In this document: positions 8,284-18,096 of the stretch, one piece after another | Position numbering within the stretch: the stretch's first letter is position 1 | Layout: each line of letters starts with the position of its first letter | Assembly (NCBI GenBank): GCA_031261295.1 | Contig: JAISKT010000036.1 | Span: forward strand, 1 to 33,293 | DNA length: 33,293 nt | Origin: Candidatus Symbiothrix sp. | GTDB taxonomy: Bacteria > Bacteroidota > Bacteroidia > Bacteroidales > Azobacteroidaceae | Direction of reading: 5' to 3' | Position numbers and translations under genes: made by a program | Notes under the pieces: generated by a model | The model's input: the letters and a program-made list of their open reading frames with translations, nothing else | The model's database searches: none | Told to the model about the DNA's origin: nothing

Positions 8284-11200
8284 TGAAGAGAAAGAACATG
8301 AAACAGAGAACAAAAAGAACTTGGGCGGCATGCCTTGCCGCCTTATGGCTGGTTTTGCCTGCCGTCTTGCAAGCGCAGGTACATATCGGCGGAACGGAGA
8401 GCGCCGTGAAGGGAGCTTTGCTGGATTTGACGACTCCAGCGGGGTCGAATCTCGGCTTACTCCCTTTGAATGTAAGTCTTGAGGATATCAATGAAATTCC
8501 GGATGTGTTTACCAACAAGGCTTCTATCACAGCCGGTGATTTGCAAGGTTTGATCGTGTACAACATCAATCCGGATCTGCCGGACGGCGCAGGCCTTTAT
8601 GTCTGGAACGGGGCGAAATGGAGCAAAATTGTTAGTTGTACCGGCGCTCCTACCTTGGGAGCCTTAACCGCCGCTACCATCTGTAACGGGAGCGATTTGA
8701 TCCGGACGGCCGATGTGGTTTCCGATAACGGTTCGCCGGTCACCAAGTATGAATGGAAATTGGGAGGTGTGACGATAGATACCTCTGAAAATTTAAGTTA
8801 TGAAGTAACGGCTGACGATAACGGCAAAGTGTTGACCTTGTCGGTCATCAATGCGTGCGGTACCACTACTACCGCGGGTGTAACGCTAACCGTTCCGGCC
8901 GCTCTTACACAACCCGATCCGGCGGCCGCCACTATTTGTAACGGCGCAATGTATGCCTTTACATTGGCTGCCGCAACCGGCGGTTCGGGAGCGATCTCTT
9001 ACAACTGGCAGGAAAGTACCAATGGCGTGGCCTGGGAGGATGCCGAAGGTACACGGGACGAAGCCGACTATACGGTGGAAGAGTTAACCGAAACGATGTA
9101 TTACCGCCGGCAAGCTACCGCTGCCGACTGCGGGGGAACCATCGAATCGGCAAGCGCCAAAGTAACCGTGAACCCGGCTTTTACACAGCCTGATCCGTCT
9201 GTCGTTACGATCTGTAACGGCGCAACAACTACCCTTACCCTGGCTGCCGCCACGGGAGGTTCGGGCGCTATCACTTACAACTGGCAACAGAGCGCCGATG
9301 ACGAAACCTGGGCGGATGCCGAAGGTACACGGGACGGGGCTAACTATACGACTCCGGCGTTGACAACGACCATGTATTACCGTCGCCAGGCGATAGCTGC
9401 TACCTGTGGTGGAACCATCAATTCGGCCAGCGCTGAGGTAACCGTGAACGCCGCCTTTACGCAACCTGCTCCGGCGGCCGTCTCTATTTGTATCGGATCC
9501 GAGTACACCTTTACATTGGATGAAGCTACCGGCGGTTCGGGAGCGATCACTTACCAGTGGGAACAGAGTGTGGACAACAGCGCCTGGGCCAATGCTGATG
9601 GAACAAGCACGGATGCGAATTATACAACACCGGCGTTGACAAGTAACATGTATTACCGCCGCATAGCAACTGCCGCCACTTGTGGAGGAACCATCACTTC
9701 CGCTTCGGCTCTGGTAACAGCTGCTACGACCGCCACCCTGACGCAACCCGCTCCGGCGGCCGTTACTATTTGTAGCGGTACGACGACTACCTTTACATTG
9801 GCTGCCGCCACCGGCGGTTCGGGAGCGATCACTTACCAATGGCAACAGAGCGCCAACAACAGCGCCTGGGTCAATGCCACAGGCACGAGCAACACGGCGA
9901 ACTATACGACTCCGGCGTTGACAGGCAACATGTATTACCGCCGTATAGCGACTGCCGCCACTTGTGGTGGAAGCAATACTTCCGCCGCCGCTTTGGTAAC
10001 CATAGCCGCCGCTTTAACGCAAGCCAATCCGGCGGCCGCCACCATCTGTTACAACACGACACGGGCGATTACGTTGGCTGTCGCTACGGGAGGCGCCGGA
10101 ACGATTACGTACAACTGGCAACAGAGCGCCGATAACAGCACTTGGGCCAATGCGGCAGGTACGCGCAATGCGGCTAACTATACAACTCCGGCATTGACAA
10201 GCAACATGTATTACCGCCGGCAAGCTACGGTCTGCAGTACAACCATTACTTCGGCTTCGGCTTTGATAACGGTGACTGCCAACTTTACGCAGGCCAATCC
10301 GGCTGCCGCGACTATCTGTTACAACACGACACGGGCGATTACCCTGGCTGTTCCAACCGGTGGTTCGGGAACGATTACCTACAACTGGCAACAGAGTACC
10401 GATAACGCGACTTGGGCCAATGCGGCCGGTACGCGCAACGCTGCGAATTATACAACCCCAACGTTGACAACGGCCATGTATTACCGTCGCCAGGCGATAG
10501 CTGCCACCTGTGGCGGAACCATCACTTCGGCAAGCGCCAAGATAACAGTGAATGCAAACTTTACACAGGCCAATCCGGCTGCTGCTACTATCTGTTACAA
10601 CACGCAAAGGGCGATTACGTTAGCTGCTGCCACCGGAGGTTCGGGAACGATCACGTACAATTGGCAACAGAGTACGGATAACAGCACCTGGGCCAATGCG
10701 GCAGGTACGCGCAATGCGGCTAACTATACGACGCCTGCGTTGACAACGACCATGTATTACCGGCGCCAGGCGATAGCTGCCACTTGTGGTGGAACCATTA
10801 CTTCGGCCAGCGCTAAAATAACAGTGACAGCTAACTTTACGCAAGCCAATCCGGCGGCCGCGACGATACAACTTGGTTCTACGCGAACCTTTACGGTGGC
10901 TGTTCCAACCGGCGGTTCGGGAACGATTACCTACAATTGGCAACAGAGCGCCGATAACAGCACCTGGGCCAATGCGGCAGGTACGCGCAACGCTGCGAAT
11001 TATACAACACCGGCGTTGACAACAACCATGTATTACCGCCGCCAAGCTATGGCTGCTACTTGTGGAGGTACCATTACTTCGGCTTCGGCTAAGGTGACGG
11101 TGACTAAAACCGGTTCCGCTACAATCGGATCCAATAGTTATTCAACTTACTGCTATGGAGGAACGATCGGTTGTTGGATGGTGCAAAACTCGAAGGAAGG

Positions 11201-11549
11201 TACGGCCTCCTATTCCGATGCGACCTACGGCAAATACTACCTTTGGGCGGATAGAAACGGTGCTTGTGTTTCGCCTTGGACTGTCCCGACAGAAACCCAG
11301 TGGAATGCTTTAAAAACTTACATTAATGGCTCATCGGCTACGGCTGCGGAAAAGGCCATGTGGTTCTCCGGCACTGCGCTTGCCGGATACTACAATGGAG
11401 GTACTTGGGCGCAAAAAGCTACATACGGTTACTGGTGGAGTAGTAGTGTAACGTACCAGTACTACAATCGCGGTCAATATGAGCAGTTGAGTGGCCCGGC
11501 TGTTGGGTATGTGAGCTCCAGTTTGCCCGTTCGGTGCATAAAGAATTAA
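8283..11549 (+). CDS. Large secreted repeat protein: ~8 Ig-like repeats and a C-terminal FISUMP/C-type-lectin-like domain
   Basis: TAATG overlap with the upstream gene. Signal peptide, repeats 'FTQANPAAATICYNTTRAITLA..GGSGTITYNWQQS..NSTWANAAGTRNAANYTTPALTTTMYYRRQA..CGGTITSASAKVTV', and C-terminus GCWMVQNSK...YYLWADRNGACVSPWTVPTETQWNAL...RCIKN. Confidence 0.88.
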   Translation: MKRKNMKQRTKRTWAACLAALWLVLPAVLQAQVHIGGTESAVKGALLDLTTPAGSNLGLLPLNVSLEDINEIPDVFTNKASITAGDLQGLIVYNINPDLPDGAGLYVWNGAKWSKIVSCTGAPTLGALTAATICNGSDLIRTADVVSDNGSPVTKYEWKLGGVTIDTSENLSYEVTADDNGKVLTLSVINACGTTTTAGVTLTVPAALTQPDPAAATICNGAMYAFTLAAATGGSGAISYNWQESTNGVAWEDAEGTRDEADYTVEELTETMYYRRQATAADCGGTIESASAKVTVNPAFTQPDPSVVTICNGATTTLTLAAATGGSGAITYNWQQSADDETWADAEGTRDGANYTTPALTTTMYYRRQAIAATCGGTINSASAEVTVNAAFTQPAPAAVSICIGSEYTFTLDEATGGSGAITYQWEQSVDNSAWANADGTSTDANYTTPALTSNMYYRRIATAATCGGTITSASALVTAATTATLTQPAPAAVTICSGTTTTFTLAAATGGSGAITYQWQQSANNSAWVNATGTSNTANYTTPALTGNMYYRRIATAATCGGSNTSAAALVTIAAALTQANPAAATICYNTTRAITLAVATGGAGTITYNWQQSADNSTWANAAGTRNAANYTTPALTSNMYYRRQATVCSTTITSASALITVTANFTQANPAAATICYNTTRAITLAVPTGGSGTITYNWQQSTDNATWANAAGTRNAANYTTPTLTTAMYYRRQAIAATCGGTITSASAKITVNANFTQANPAAATICYNTQRAITLAAATGGSGTITYNWQQSTDNSTWANAAGTRNAANYTTPALTTTMYYRRQAIAATCGGTITSASAKITVTANFTQANPAAATIQLGSTRTFTVAVPTGGSGTITYNWQQSADNSTWANAAGTRNAANYTTPALTTTMYYRRQAMAATCGGTITSASAKVTVTKTGSATIGSNSYSTYCYGGTIGCWMVQNSKEGTASYSDATYGKYYLWADRNGACVSPWTVPTETQWNALKTYINGSSATAAEKAMWFSGTALAGYYNGGTWAQKATYGYWWSSSVTYQYYNRGQYEQLSGPAVGYVSSSLPVRCIKN
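8901..11106 (+). repeat. Tandem in-frame repeats, ~276 bp each (8 units)
   Basis: Eight starts of the type [LF]TQ[PA][DAN]P; later units (5-8) are the most alike at the DNA level. Confidence 0.85.
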
Positions 11550-11636
11550 TTTACTGTCTGAACTCTGATACTTAGAGCTTTAAACTGAATTTCTTCCCTC
11601 CTAAGGGGAAGAAATTGGGGAGGTATGTCTTTTACA

Positions 11637-11666
11637 AATGAAGGTCGCAAACACCCGACCTTCATT
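11637..11666. terminator. Perfect 11-bp hairpin downstream of the repeat-protein gene
   Basis: AATGAAGGTCG-caaacacc-CGACCTTCATT; no clear U-run follows, so terminator function is uncertain. Confidence 0.45.
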
Positions 11667-11948
11667 GGTAGAAATAAGGTATATTCTTTAAGAAGCTAAT
11701 TAGTAATGGGTTGCGTTTTCTTATGGGGTAGCAAGAACACAGGAACAGGAGCATCTACCGGATGAAAGTTCTCAAGTGATTTTCTATCAATACAATAAGG
11801 AGCGCAGCCCTTTTCTTTATTAGAACACGGATAAAACGGAAGACACGGATTTTTACGGTACGGTATTGATTTTCATTTGAATGATTATAATACAAAGTTA
11901 GCTATAAATTACACATAAAACAATATTTTTAGTACTTTTACCCCCTGA

Positions 11949-12557
11949 ATGTTGGTAAAACTCTACGAAACAAACCCCAATCAGCGGGAAATCGACAAAG
12001 TAGTCGGGATTCTCAAAGACGGCGGCATAGTCATTTATCCTACGGATACGGTCTATGCTATGGGCTGTGATGCCTTGAATGTCAGGGCTGTAGAGAAGAT
12101 TTGCAAGCTGAAGGGCATCAATCCGCAAAAGACCAATCTGTCTATTATTTGCAGTGACTTGAGCAATATCAGCGAATACGCCAAGGTCAACAACACCGTT
12201 TTCAAATTGATGAAAAAGAACTTGCCCGGGCCGTTCACTTTTATCCTGACCGCCACCGGCAGTCTCCCGAAGATTTACAAGAACCGGAAAGAAGTCGGCA
12301 TCCGTATCCCGGACAACAACATCATCCGGACATTAGTGCAGGAATTGGGCAATCCGGTGCTCACCACTTCCGTGCGGGACAAAGATGATATTTTGGAATA
12401 CAGCACCGACCCCGAATTGATAGCGGAAGAATACGGCGAAACAGTCGATGTGGTTATAGACGGCGGTTATGGCGGGCTGGAACCTTCTACCATCGTGGAT
12501 TGCACCGGCGACGAAATCGAAATCGTCCGCCAGGGGAAAGGTGAATTAATAGAATAA
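11949..12557 (+). CDS. YrdC/Sua5/YciO-family protein (threonylcarbamoyl-AMP synthase-like)
   Basis: KDGGIVIYPTDTVYAMGCDA, KxR-like KTNLSIIC, LPGPFTFILTA, VGIRIPDN, STIVDCTG. Confidence 0.93.
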   Translation: MLVKLYETNPNQREIDKVVGILKDGGIVIYPTDTVYAMGCDALNVRAVEKICKLKGINPQKTNLSIICSDLSNISEYAKVNNTVFKLMKKNLPGPFTFILTATGSLPKIYKNRKEVGIRIPDNNIIRTLVQELGNPVLTTSVRDKDDILEYSTDPELIAEEYGETVDVVIDGGYGGLEPSTIVDCTGDEIEIVRQGKGELIE

Positions 12558-12562
12558 TCTAT

Positions 12563-14275
12563 ATGATAACGCGATTCTTAAAAATTTTCCTTGTCATTGC
12601 GCGCTTGACGCGCAAGCCCGCAATGACAGTTATTTTGTGGGTGTTTGCTTGCGTCAGCCTCAATATTCAGGCTCAGGACATGGTTGCACCGATGGATATT
12701 CCCTTGTTCCTCAGTGGTAATTTCGGTGAATTGCGGAACAATCATTTTCATTCGGGAGACGATTTCAAGACACAGGGCGTGACCGGCATTCCGGTGAAAT
12801 CGGTGAAAGACGGGTATGTTTCCCGCATCGGCGTCAGTCCGTATGGCTATGGCAACGTGCTGTACATCGATCATCCCGACGGCACTACTTCCGTTTACGG
12901 CCATTTGGAACGGTTTATTCCCCGCATTGAATCCGTTGTCCGCGACAGCCAGTACCTGAAAGAGTCTTTTACGGTAAATTTGTATTTCCAACCCGGTCAA
13001 CTTCCGGTGAAAAAAGGCGAACGAATTGCGTGGAGCGGTAATACCGGCGGTTCCGGCGGCCCGCACCTGCATTTTGAGTTTCGTGAAACGGAAAGCGAAA
13101 AAGCCATTGACCCGCTTCCGTATTTCAAAAATAGAGTGAAAGATACCCGACCGCCCGAAATCCGGGGAATCATGCTGTTTCCTCAACCGGGCAAGGGAAT
13201 CGCCAATGGAAGCGCACACAATCAGCCGGTTACCTTGTTGAAAGACAAAGCGGGCAACCAGAGCGCCAAACAGCCCGTCACCGCTTGGGGACAAATCGGC
13301 GTGGGCGTAAAAGCCTACGACCGGATGAGCGAAACAACCAATATCTACGGCGTAAACGAAATTATCCTGAAAGTGGACGGCAGCGAAGTCTATCATTCGG
13401 TGATGAATAAATTCCCAATCGACGACACACGCTACCTCAACACCTATATTGATTGGAAAGAATGGACGGAAAACAATTCGTTTTACATGAAATCTTTTAC
13501 CGACCCGGGCAACCACTTAGGCGTTAACCGCGCCCAAAGCAACGGGATTATCGATATTGATAAAGAAAAAATCTATCACCTGGAATATATCCTGAAAGAC
13601 GTTTACGGGAATGCGGCTACTTTCCGGTTCGATATTACCGGCAAGAAAGCGCCGATTCCACCGGTGGTAATGAATGGCAGTTATTTTCCACAGAATAAGG
13701 ACAATGAATTTTACGGGCAAGGTATTGACTTGAAAATCCCGCAAAACAATTTGTATTCCGATATCTTTTTGAAAACAGATTTCGTTCCCAAATATACGCC
13801 TTTCGCGCCCTTGTATATCCTTGGCGAAAGACTTCCCCTGCATTCGTATTGCCCGTTGACACTGGAAATTACCAATGATACCTATCCCGATAAATCCAAA
13901 TATGGAATCGTTCAGGTCTTGAAAAATAAACGGAACTGGATAGGCGGAGAATACGAAGACGGAAAGATTACAGGCAAGATTCGTGAGTTAGGTCGCTATA
14001 CCATTGATGTAGATACGGTTCCGCCGGTAATTACGCCCGTCAACCCGGCCAAATGGGAAACGAACCGGCGGATAGCGTTCAAAATCACCGATGACCTGAG
14101 CGGTATTGCCTCTTACCGTGGAACGATGAATGGCGAATTTATTCTCTTTCAATACGATTACAAAACAAATTCGCTTTATCACGAATATGACTCCAAACGG
14201 GCGAAGTACGGGAACGGAACGCTGCGGTTGGTGGTAGCGGATGAGGCCGGGAATCAAAGCGAGTGGTTCAAATAA
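12563..14275 (+). CDS. M23-family (LytM) metallopeptidase
   Basis: FHSGDDFKTQG, YGNVLYIDHPDGTTSVYGHL, GNTGGSGGPHLHFEFRET. The start may be the in-frame ATG at 12623. Confidence 0.93.
   Translation: MITRFLKIFLVIARLTRKPAMTVILWVFACVSLNIQAQDMVAPMDIPLFLSGNFGELRNNHFHSGDDFKTQGVTGIPVKSVKDGYVSRIGVSPYGYGNVLYIDHPDGTTSVYGHLERFIPRIESVVRDSQYLKESFTVNLYFQPGQLPVKKGERIAWSGNTGGSGGPHLHFEFRETESEKAIDPLPYFKNRVKDTRPPEIRGIMLFPQPGKGIANGSAHNQPVTLLKDKAGNQSAKQPVTAWGQIGVGVKAYDRMSETTNIYGVNEIILKVDGSEVYHSVMNKFPIDDTRYLNTYIDWKEWTENNSFYMKSFTDPGNHLGVNRAQSNGIIDIDKEKIYHLEYILKDVYGNAATFRFDITGKKAPIPPVVMNGSYFPQNKDNEFYGQGIDLKIPQNNLYSDIFLKTDFVPKYTPFAPLYILGERLPLHSYCPLTLEITNDTYPDKSKYGIVQVLKNKRNWIGGEYEDGKITGKIRELGRYTIDVDTVPPVITPVNPAKWETNRRIAFKITDDLSGIASYRGTMNGEFILFQYDYKTNSLYHEYDSKRAKYGNGTLRLVVADEAGNQSEWFK
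12590..12628. repeat. REP-like palindrome overlapping the N-terminal coding region of the M23 peptidase
   Basis: TGTCATTGCGCGCTTGACGCGCAAGCCCGCAATGACA: TGTCATTGCG / CGCAATGACA arms with an inner GCGC.TTGAC.GCGC hairpin. Confidence 0.7.
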
Positions 14276-14385
14276 CGCTGGATTTTAAGTAAATTTTTTT
14301 GCAGCAAAATTATTATTTTAATTTATTTGTTCGTATATTTGTAAACTTTTAATAAAAAATAATCACTAAACTATGACTCCAATTT

Positions 14386-14877
14386 ATGGAAACGAGAACA
14401 CAAGAAGAAAAAAAGAGTAAGAAAAGAAGCGATTCTCTTCAATGGAATATCTCAAGAGGAAATAAGAATCAAAAATTCTCTGTAGATCAAGTTCTTGATG
14501 CGTATGAAGATGGACTTTGCAAAGGCCTTGCCATAACAAAAGAGCTTAAAGAAAAAATTAAAAAAAACGTAGAACTTGTTAGTAAATCAGGAGAAGCCTT
14601 TTTTAAAGAAATAAATAAGGAAGATGAGAAGTGTGTATCCATTTTCTTGAAGCAAAATTGGTATGATTCTTATAATCTGATATGTGTGTTGGAAAAAAAT
14701 TTATATTCTGATGATTTGATTTCAAGACAAATATATGAAAAATCTTGGGGATATGAAGACAAGTTGAGAAATAAAGACATATCCTTAAGTATATCTTTTA
14801 TTCCAAATAATGAACATCTGAATTTTAATCGCTTGAAAGCAGACGGATATTTTTGTTTCTATGGGAAATTGTATTAA
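14386..14877 (+). CDS. Hypothetical protein, 163 aa
   Basis: ORF with AT-rich coding. A TATATTTG promoter-like element lies upstream and the next gene overlaps its stop. Confidence 0.65.
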   Translation: METRTQEEKKSKKRSDSLQWNISRGNKNQKFSVDQVLDAYEDGLCKGLAITKELKEKIKKNVELVSKSGEAFFKEINKEDEKCVSIFLKQNWYDSYNLICVLEKNLYSDDLISRQIYEKSWGYEDKLRNKDISLSISFIPNNEHLNFNRLKADGYFCFYGKLY

Positions 14878-15268
14878 TATTGAACATGCTATTCATAATG
14901 AAAAAGTATGTAATTATCTTGATCGAAAACCTGAATTTGTGGATTGGATAATAACAACTGCTTTTTATTCTTCATTGCATTACATAAGGCATAAGATATT
15001 ACCTTATGTATATGAAGATAAATCAGGAAATATTAAAACATACGACGATTTTGAAAGCCTATTCAATAACTTCAAAAAAGAAGGAGAAGGGAGACATGGC
15101 TTTCAAAAAAGATTTGTTGAGGAAAATATGACTGAAATTCGATTTGAATATCAAAAACTTCACGAATTATGTCAAAATGCCCGTTATTATAATTATAAAT
15201 TTCAAAGGGAAGATTCGATTAAAGCAAGAGAATATCTACAAATTATTAAAAAAAATTGTTACAATTAA
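14861..15268 (+). CDS. HEPN-like hypothetical protein, 135 aa
   Basis: Starts inside the upstream ORF (17-bp overlap). 'WIITTAFYSSLHYIRHKIL ... HGFQKRFVEENM ... YQKLHELCQNARYYNYKF' resembles HEPN helical proteins. Confidence 0.5.
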   Translation: MGNCINIEHAIHNEKVCNYLDRKPEFVDWIITTAFYSSLHYIRHKILPYVYEDKSGNIKTYDDFESLFNNFKKEGEGRHGFQKRFVEENMTEIRFEYQKLHELCQNARYYNYKFQREDSIKAREYLQIIKKNCYN

Positions 15269-15289
15269 ATCCTTTAATACAAAGAATCT

Positions 15290-16609
15290 ATGCTTACAAT
15301 TTATTCTTCTTCTGAAAATACAAGCCGCCTGGAATTCGTCGCCCGTCACTTATTTAACAATCTGTTGGGCGCGGAATTTACAATTACTTTCGATAAAAGT
15401 TTTTATTTGGAACAAAAAGGCCCCTGCATCAATTATTCGGAAGAAAAATTAAATCACGGTTTGCAAATTCTTCCTCAAGGTCTGCTTTTTGAAACCGGAA
15501 TCCGGCCGGTGAAAGAATTGAGCGAATCGGAATGGAACGGATTGTTTTGCTTTTTTTATACAGGCAAAGGAGACATTCCCTTTGATTTGTTCGCAGCGGC
15601 ATTTTATTTACTTACATTATATGAAGAAAATTTTCCCGTCAACTTGGACGAACACAGCCGTTTCAGTCATACGGAGTCGCTTTTGTTTCGTAAGGGAGTT
15701 TTGGAAACGCCCGTCATCGACCGCTGGGCTTATTTGTTAAAAGAAGAATTGGAAAAAGCCGGTTTGGATACCGCCGGTTTCAAAGGGCGAAAATACAGAG
15801 CTGTCAGCACCTATGACATTGATCATCCTTTTTTGTACCGGAATAAAGGCTGGCTCAAAAACGCAGGCGGTGCTCTGCGCGATCTTCTGAAAGGAAACTT
15901 AAAATCGGTCAAAGAGCGTGTCGTCGTCCAATTGCGTTTGCAAAAAGATCCGTATATGACTTCTATTCAAACCATTCATGAAATTCAAGCGCAACTGAAA
16001 CGCCCGTATTATTTGTTTGTTTTATTGGGAAAAAGTGGAGAATACGGACATAAAATGCTTTATTCGCCCCGATCTTATTATAACTATCTGAAAAACTTGG
16101 ATTTGCCGCAAATAGGATTGCATCCTTCATACGATACATTGCGGAATTTGAAACGCTTGTTGAAAGAGAAATCCCAATTGGAAAAAATAATAGGTCGTAA
16201 AATCATTGCTTCCCGGCAACATTTTTTGCGCATGCAAAGCCCCGAAACTTTTCAGGAATTGCATCTGGCAGGCATGGAGGAAGACTTTACATTGGCTTTT
16301 GCCCAAGCGCCCGGATTCCGTTCCGGTACGGCTGTTCCTTATTTTTTCTATGATTTGCGGAAAGACGAAACCACCTCTTTGCTGATTCGCCCCACGGTGA
16401 TGATGGATGCCACGCTCATCAACCATTTGAAACTTTCTCCCGAAGCGGCGTTGCAAAAAATAAAAGGATTGATTGATGCCTGCCAACAGTCGGGAGGCGA
16501 TTATCTCAGCCTCTGGCACAACTCCAATCTGGCTTACACGCCCGAAGAAAATCCGTGGATCAGAGTCTTTTTAGAATCCTACAAATACGCTATTTCGCTG
16601 GAGGATTAA
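15290..16609 (+). CDS. Polysaccharide-deacetylase-like protein (DUF7033-type N-terminal region)
   Basis: YRAVSTYDIDHPFLYRNKGW, ASRQHFLRMQSPETFQELHLAGMEEDFTLAFAQAPGFRSGTAVPYFFYDL. Confidence 0.8.
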   Translation: MLTIYSSSENTSRLEFVARHLFNNLLGAEFTITFDKSFYLEQKGPCINYSEEKLNHGLQILPQGLLFETGIRPVKELSESEWNGLFCFFYTGKGDIPFDLFAAAFYLLTLYEENFPVNLDEHSRFSHTESLLFRKGVLETPVIDRWAYLLKEELEKAGLDTAGFKGRKYRAVSTYDIDHPFLYRNKGWLKNAGGALRDLLKGNLKSVKERVVVQLRLQKDPYMTSIQTIHEIQAQLKRPYYLFVLLGKSGEYGHKMLYSPRSYYNYLKNLDLPQIGLHPSYDTLRNLKRLLKEKSQLEKIIGRKIIASRQHFLRMQSPETFQELHLAGMEEDFTLAFAQAPGFRSGTAVPYFFYDLRKDETTSLLIRPTVMMDATLINHLKLSPEAALQKIKGLIDACQQSGGDYLSLWHNSNLAYTPEENPWIRVFLESYKYAISLED

Positions 16610-17076
16610 TACTCGCTGAAAGCCAGCGGCAGCAAGTCGGTGATTTTTTCAATAATATATATCGTTTTCTTCCCGTAAAGAATAATCCGCACCGGATGTT
16701 TGTAACGGTTTTGCGCTTCCAAAATTACCTGACGGCAGGCGCCGCAGGGCGTGACCGGCTCGTCGATGAAATCGCCTTTGGTATAGGCGGCAACGGCAAT
16801 CGTATCTACCGCTTCATCCGGGAATTGGGAATTGGCATAAAATAAAGCTGTTCGTTCAGCGCACAATCCGGATGGAGAAGCGGCGTTTTCCTGGTTGTTT
16901 CCGGTAACTATTTCATTGTTTGCCAATAAGATAGCTGCCCCTACTTGGAAGCGGGAATAAGGAGCGTATGCTTTTAGCGTAGCATCTTTTGCTATGTTAA
17001 TTAAGTTTTTTTCACTCGAATTTAGTTCTTCGTAATTACAAACTCGTATCTTTGCAGTGATATTCAGATTTTTCAT
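16606..17076 (-). CDS. cdd: Cytidine deaminase
   Basis: AYAPYSRFQVGAA, GNNQENAASPSGLCAERTALFYA, PCGACRQVI. Confidence 0.95.
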   Translation of the reverse strand: MKNLNITAKIRVCNYEELNSSEKNLINIAKDATLKAYAPYSRFQVGAAILLANNEIVTGNNQENAASPSGLCAERTALFYANSQFPDEAVDTIAVAAYTKGDFIDEPVTPCGACRQVILEAQNRYKHPVRIILYGKKTIYIIEKITDLLPLAFSEY

Positions 17077-17121
17077 GGCGATATTCTTTAGTCAGACAAA
17101 TATAAACTATTCATTTTAAAT

Positions 17122-18015
17122 ATGAAAACACAACGGTATATACTTTTGGTTTGCAGTATTTTTATTTTTACTTCTACCGTATTCGCCCAAAAGCGGCAAC
17201 AAGGTCATTTGGATTATATAGAAAAATACAGCGAGTTGGCTGTCAGGCACATGGACAAATACCGGATTCCGGCCAGTATTATTATAGCACAGGGAATATT
17301 GGAAACAGGAGCCGGGAAAAGTCGTTTTGTGAGGGACACCAACAACCATTTCGGTATCAAATGCCATTCCGATTGGACGGGCGACCGGGTATATAGAGCG
17401 GACGACGGCCCAAACGATTGTTTCCGGAAGTACAAAAAAGCCGAAGATTCGTTTGAAGATCATTCCCATTTCCTGGCGGACAAGAAACGTTATGCCGTAT
17501 TATTTACGCTGGATATCCGGGATTACAAAGGCTGGGCCGGCGGTTTGCAGCGTTGTGGCTATGCCACCGACAAGGCGTATGCCAATAAATTGATCAAAAT
17601 AATCGAAGATTATGAACTCTATAAATTGGATGCCAAAGCCAAAAAAGGCGGGAAGAAAACTTCGCCCTTTATCCTGAAACGAACGCCCTACATAGATTAC
17701 GGTTTGATTTATGTCATTGCCGGTGCGAATGACAGTTATGACCGGATTGCAGAAGATACAGGTTTCAAGGTGAAAGACCTGATCAAATACAACGAAGTGC
17801 CCGAAGATTTTCCACTGAATGCCGGCGACATTGTTTTCTTGGAAAAGAAGCATAAAAAAGCAGAAAAACCCTATTTTGAACATACGGTTCGAATAGGGGA
17901 ATCTATGCACAGTATTTCCCAACGGTACGGAATGCAGGTGAAACGGCTGTATAAACTCAATAAAAAAGATTTTGATTATGTGCCGGTGGAAGGCGATATT
18001 CTCCGGTTACGGTAA
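17122..18015 (+). CDS. Glucosaminidase-domain protein with LysM
   Basis: ASIIIAQGILETGAGKSRFVRDTNNHFGIKC; C-terminal EHTVRIGESMHSISQRYGMQVKRLYKLNK. Confidence 0.92.
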   Translation: MKTQRYILLVCSIFIFTSTVFAQKRQQGHLDYIEKYSELAVRHMDKYRIPASIIIAQGILETGAGKSRFVRDTNNHFGIKCHSDWTGDRVYRADDGPNDCFRKYKKAEDSFEDHSHFLADKKRYAVLFTLDIRDYKGWAGGLQRCGYATDKAYANKLIKIIEDYELYKLDAKAKKGGKKTSPFILKRTPYIDYGLIYVIAGANDSYDRIAEDTGFKVKDLIKYNEVPEDFPLNAGDIVFLEKKHKKAEKPYFEHTVRIGESMHSISQRYGMQVKRLYKLNKKDFDYVPVEGDILRLR

Positions 18016-18059
18016 TTTGAAAATAATTAAGGTTTGCCCTGTTAAATTTTGGTAATTCC

Positions 18060-18090
18060 TTGGTTTATCCGAAAAAAGATATTAATTTTG
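18060..18090 (+). promoter_or_regulatory. Bacteroidetes-type promoter for leader RNA copy 2 (TTG-N20-TAATTTTG)
   Basis: TTG 18060-18062 and TAATTTTG 18083-18090 (TAnnTTTG match). Confidence 0.6.
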
Positions 18091-18096
18091 CCAATT

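Noticed and set aside
9084-11045. Long minus-strand ORFs 9084-9845, 10014-10607 and 10620-11045
   Set aside because: Antisense shadows of the tandem repeats in the 8283-11549 gene; their repetitive Ser/Arg/Gly-rich sequence follows from repeat codon usage.
12578-13843. Minus-strand ORFs 12578-13516 and 13517-13843
   Set aside because: Antisense to a well-supported M23 peptidase, with no family features.
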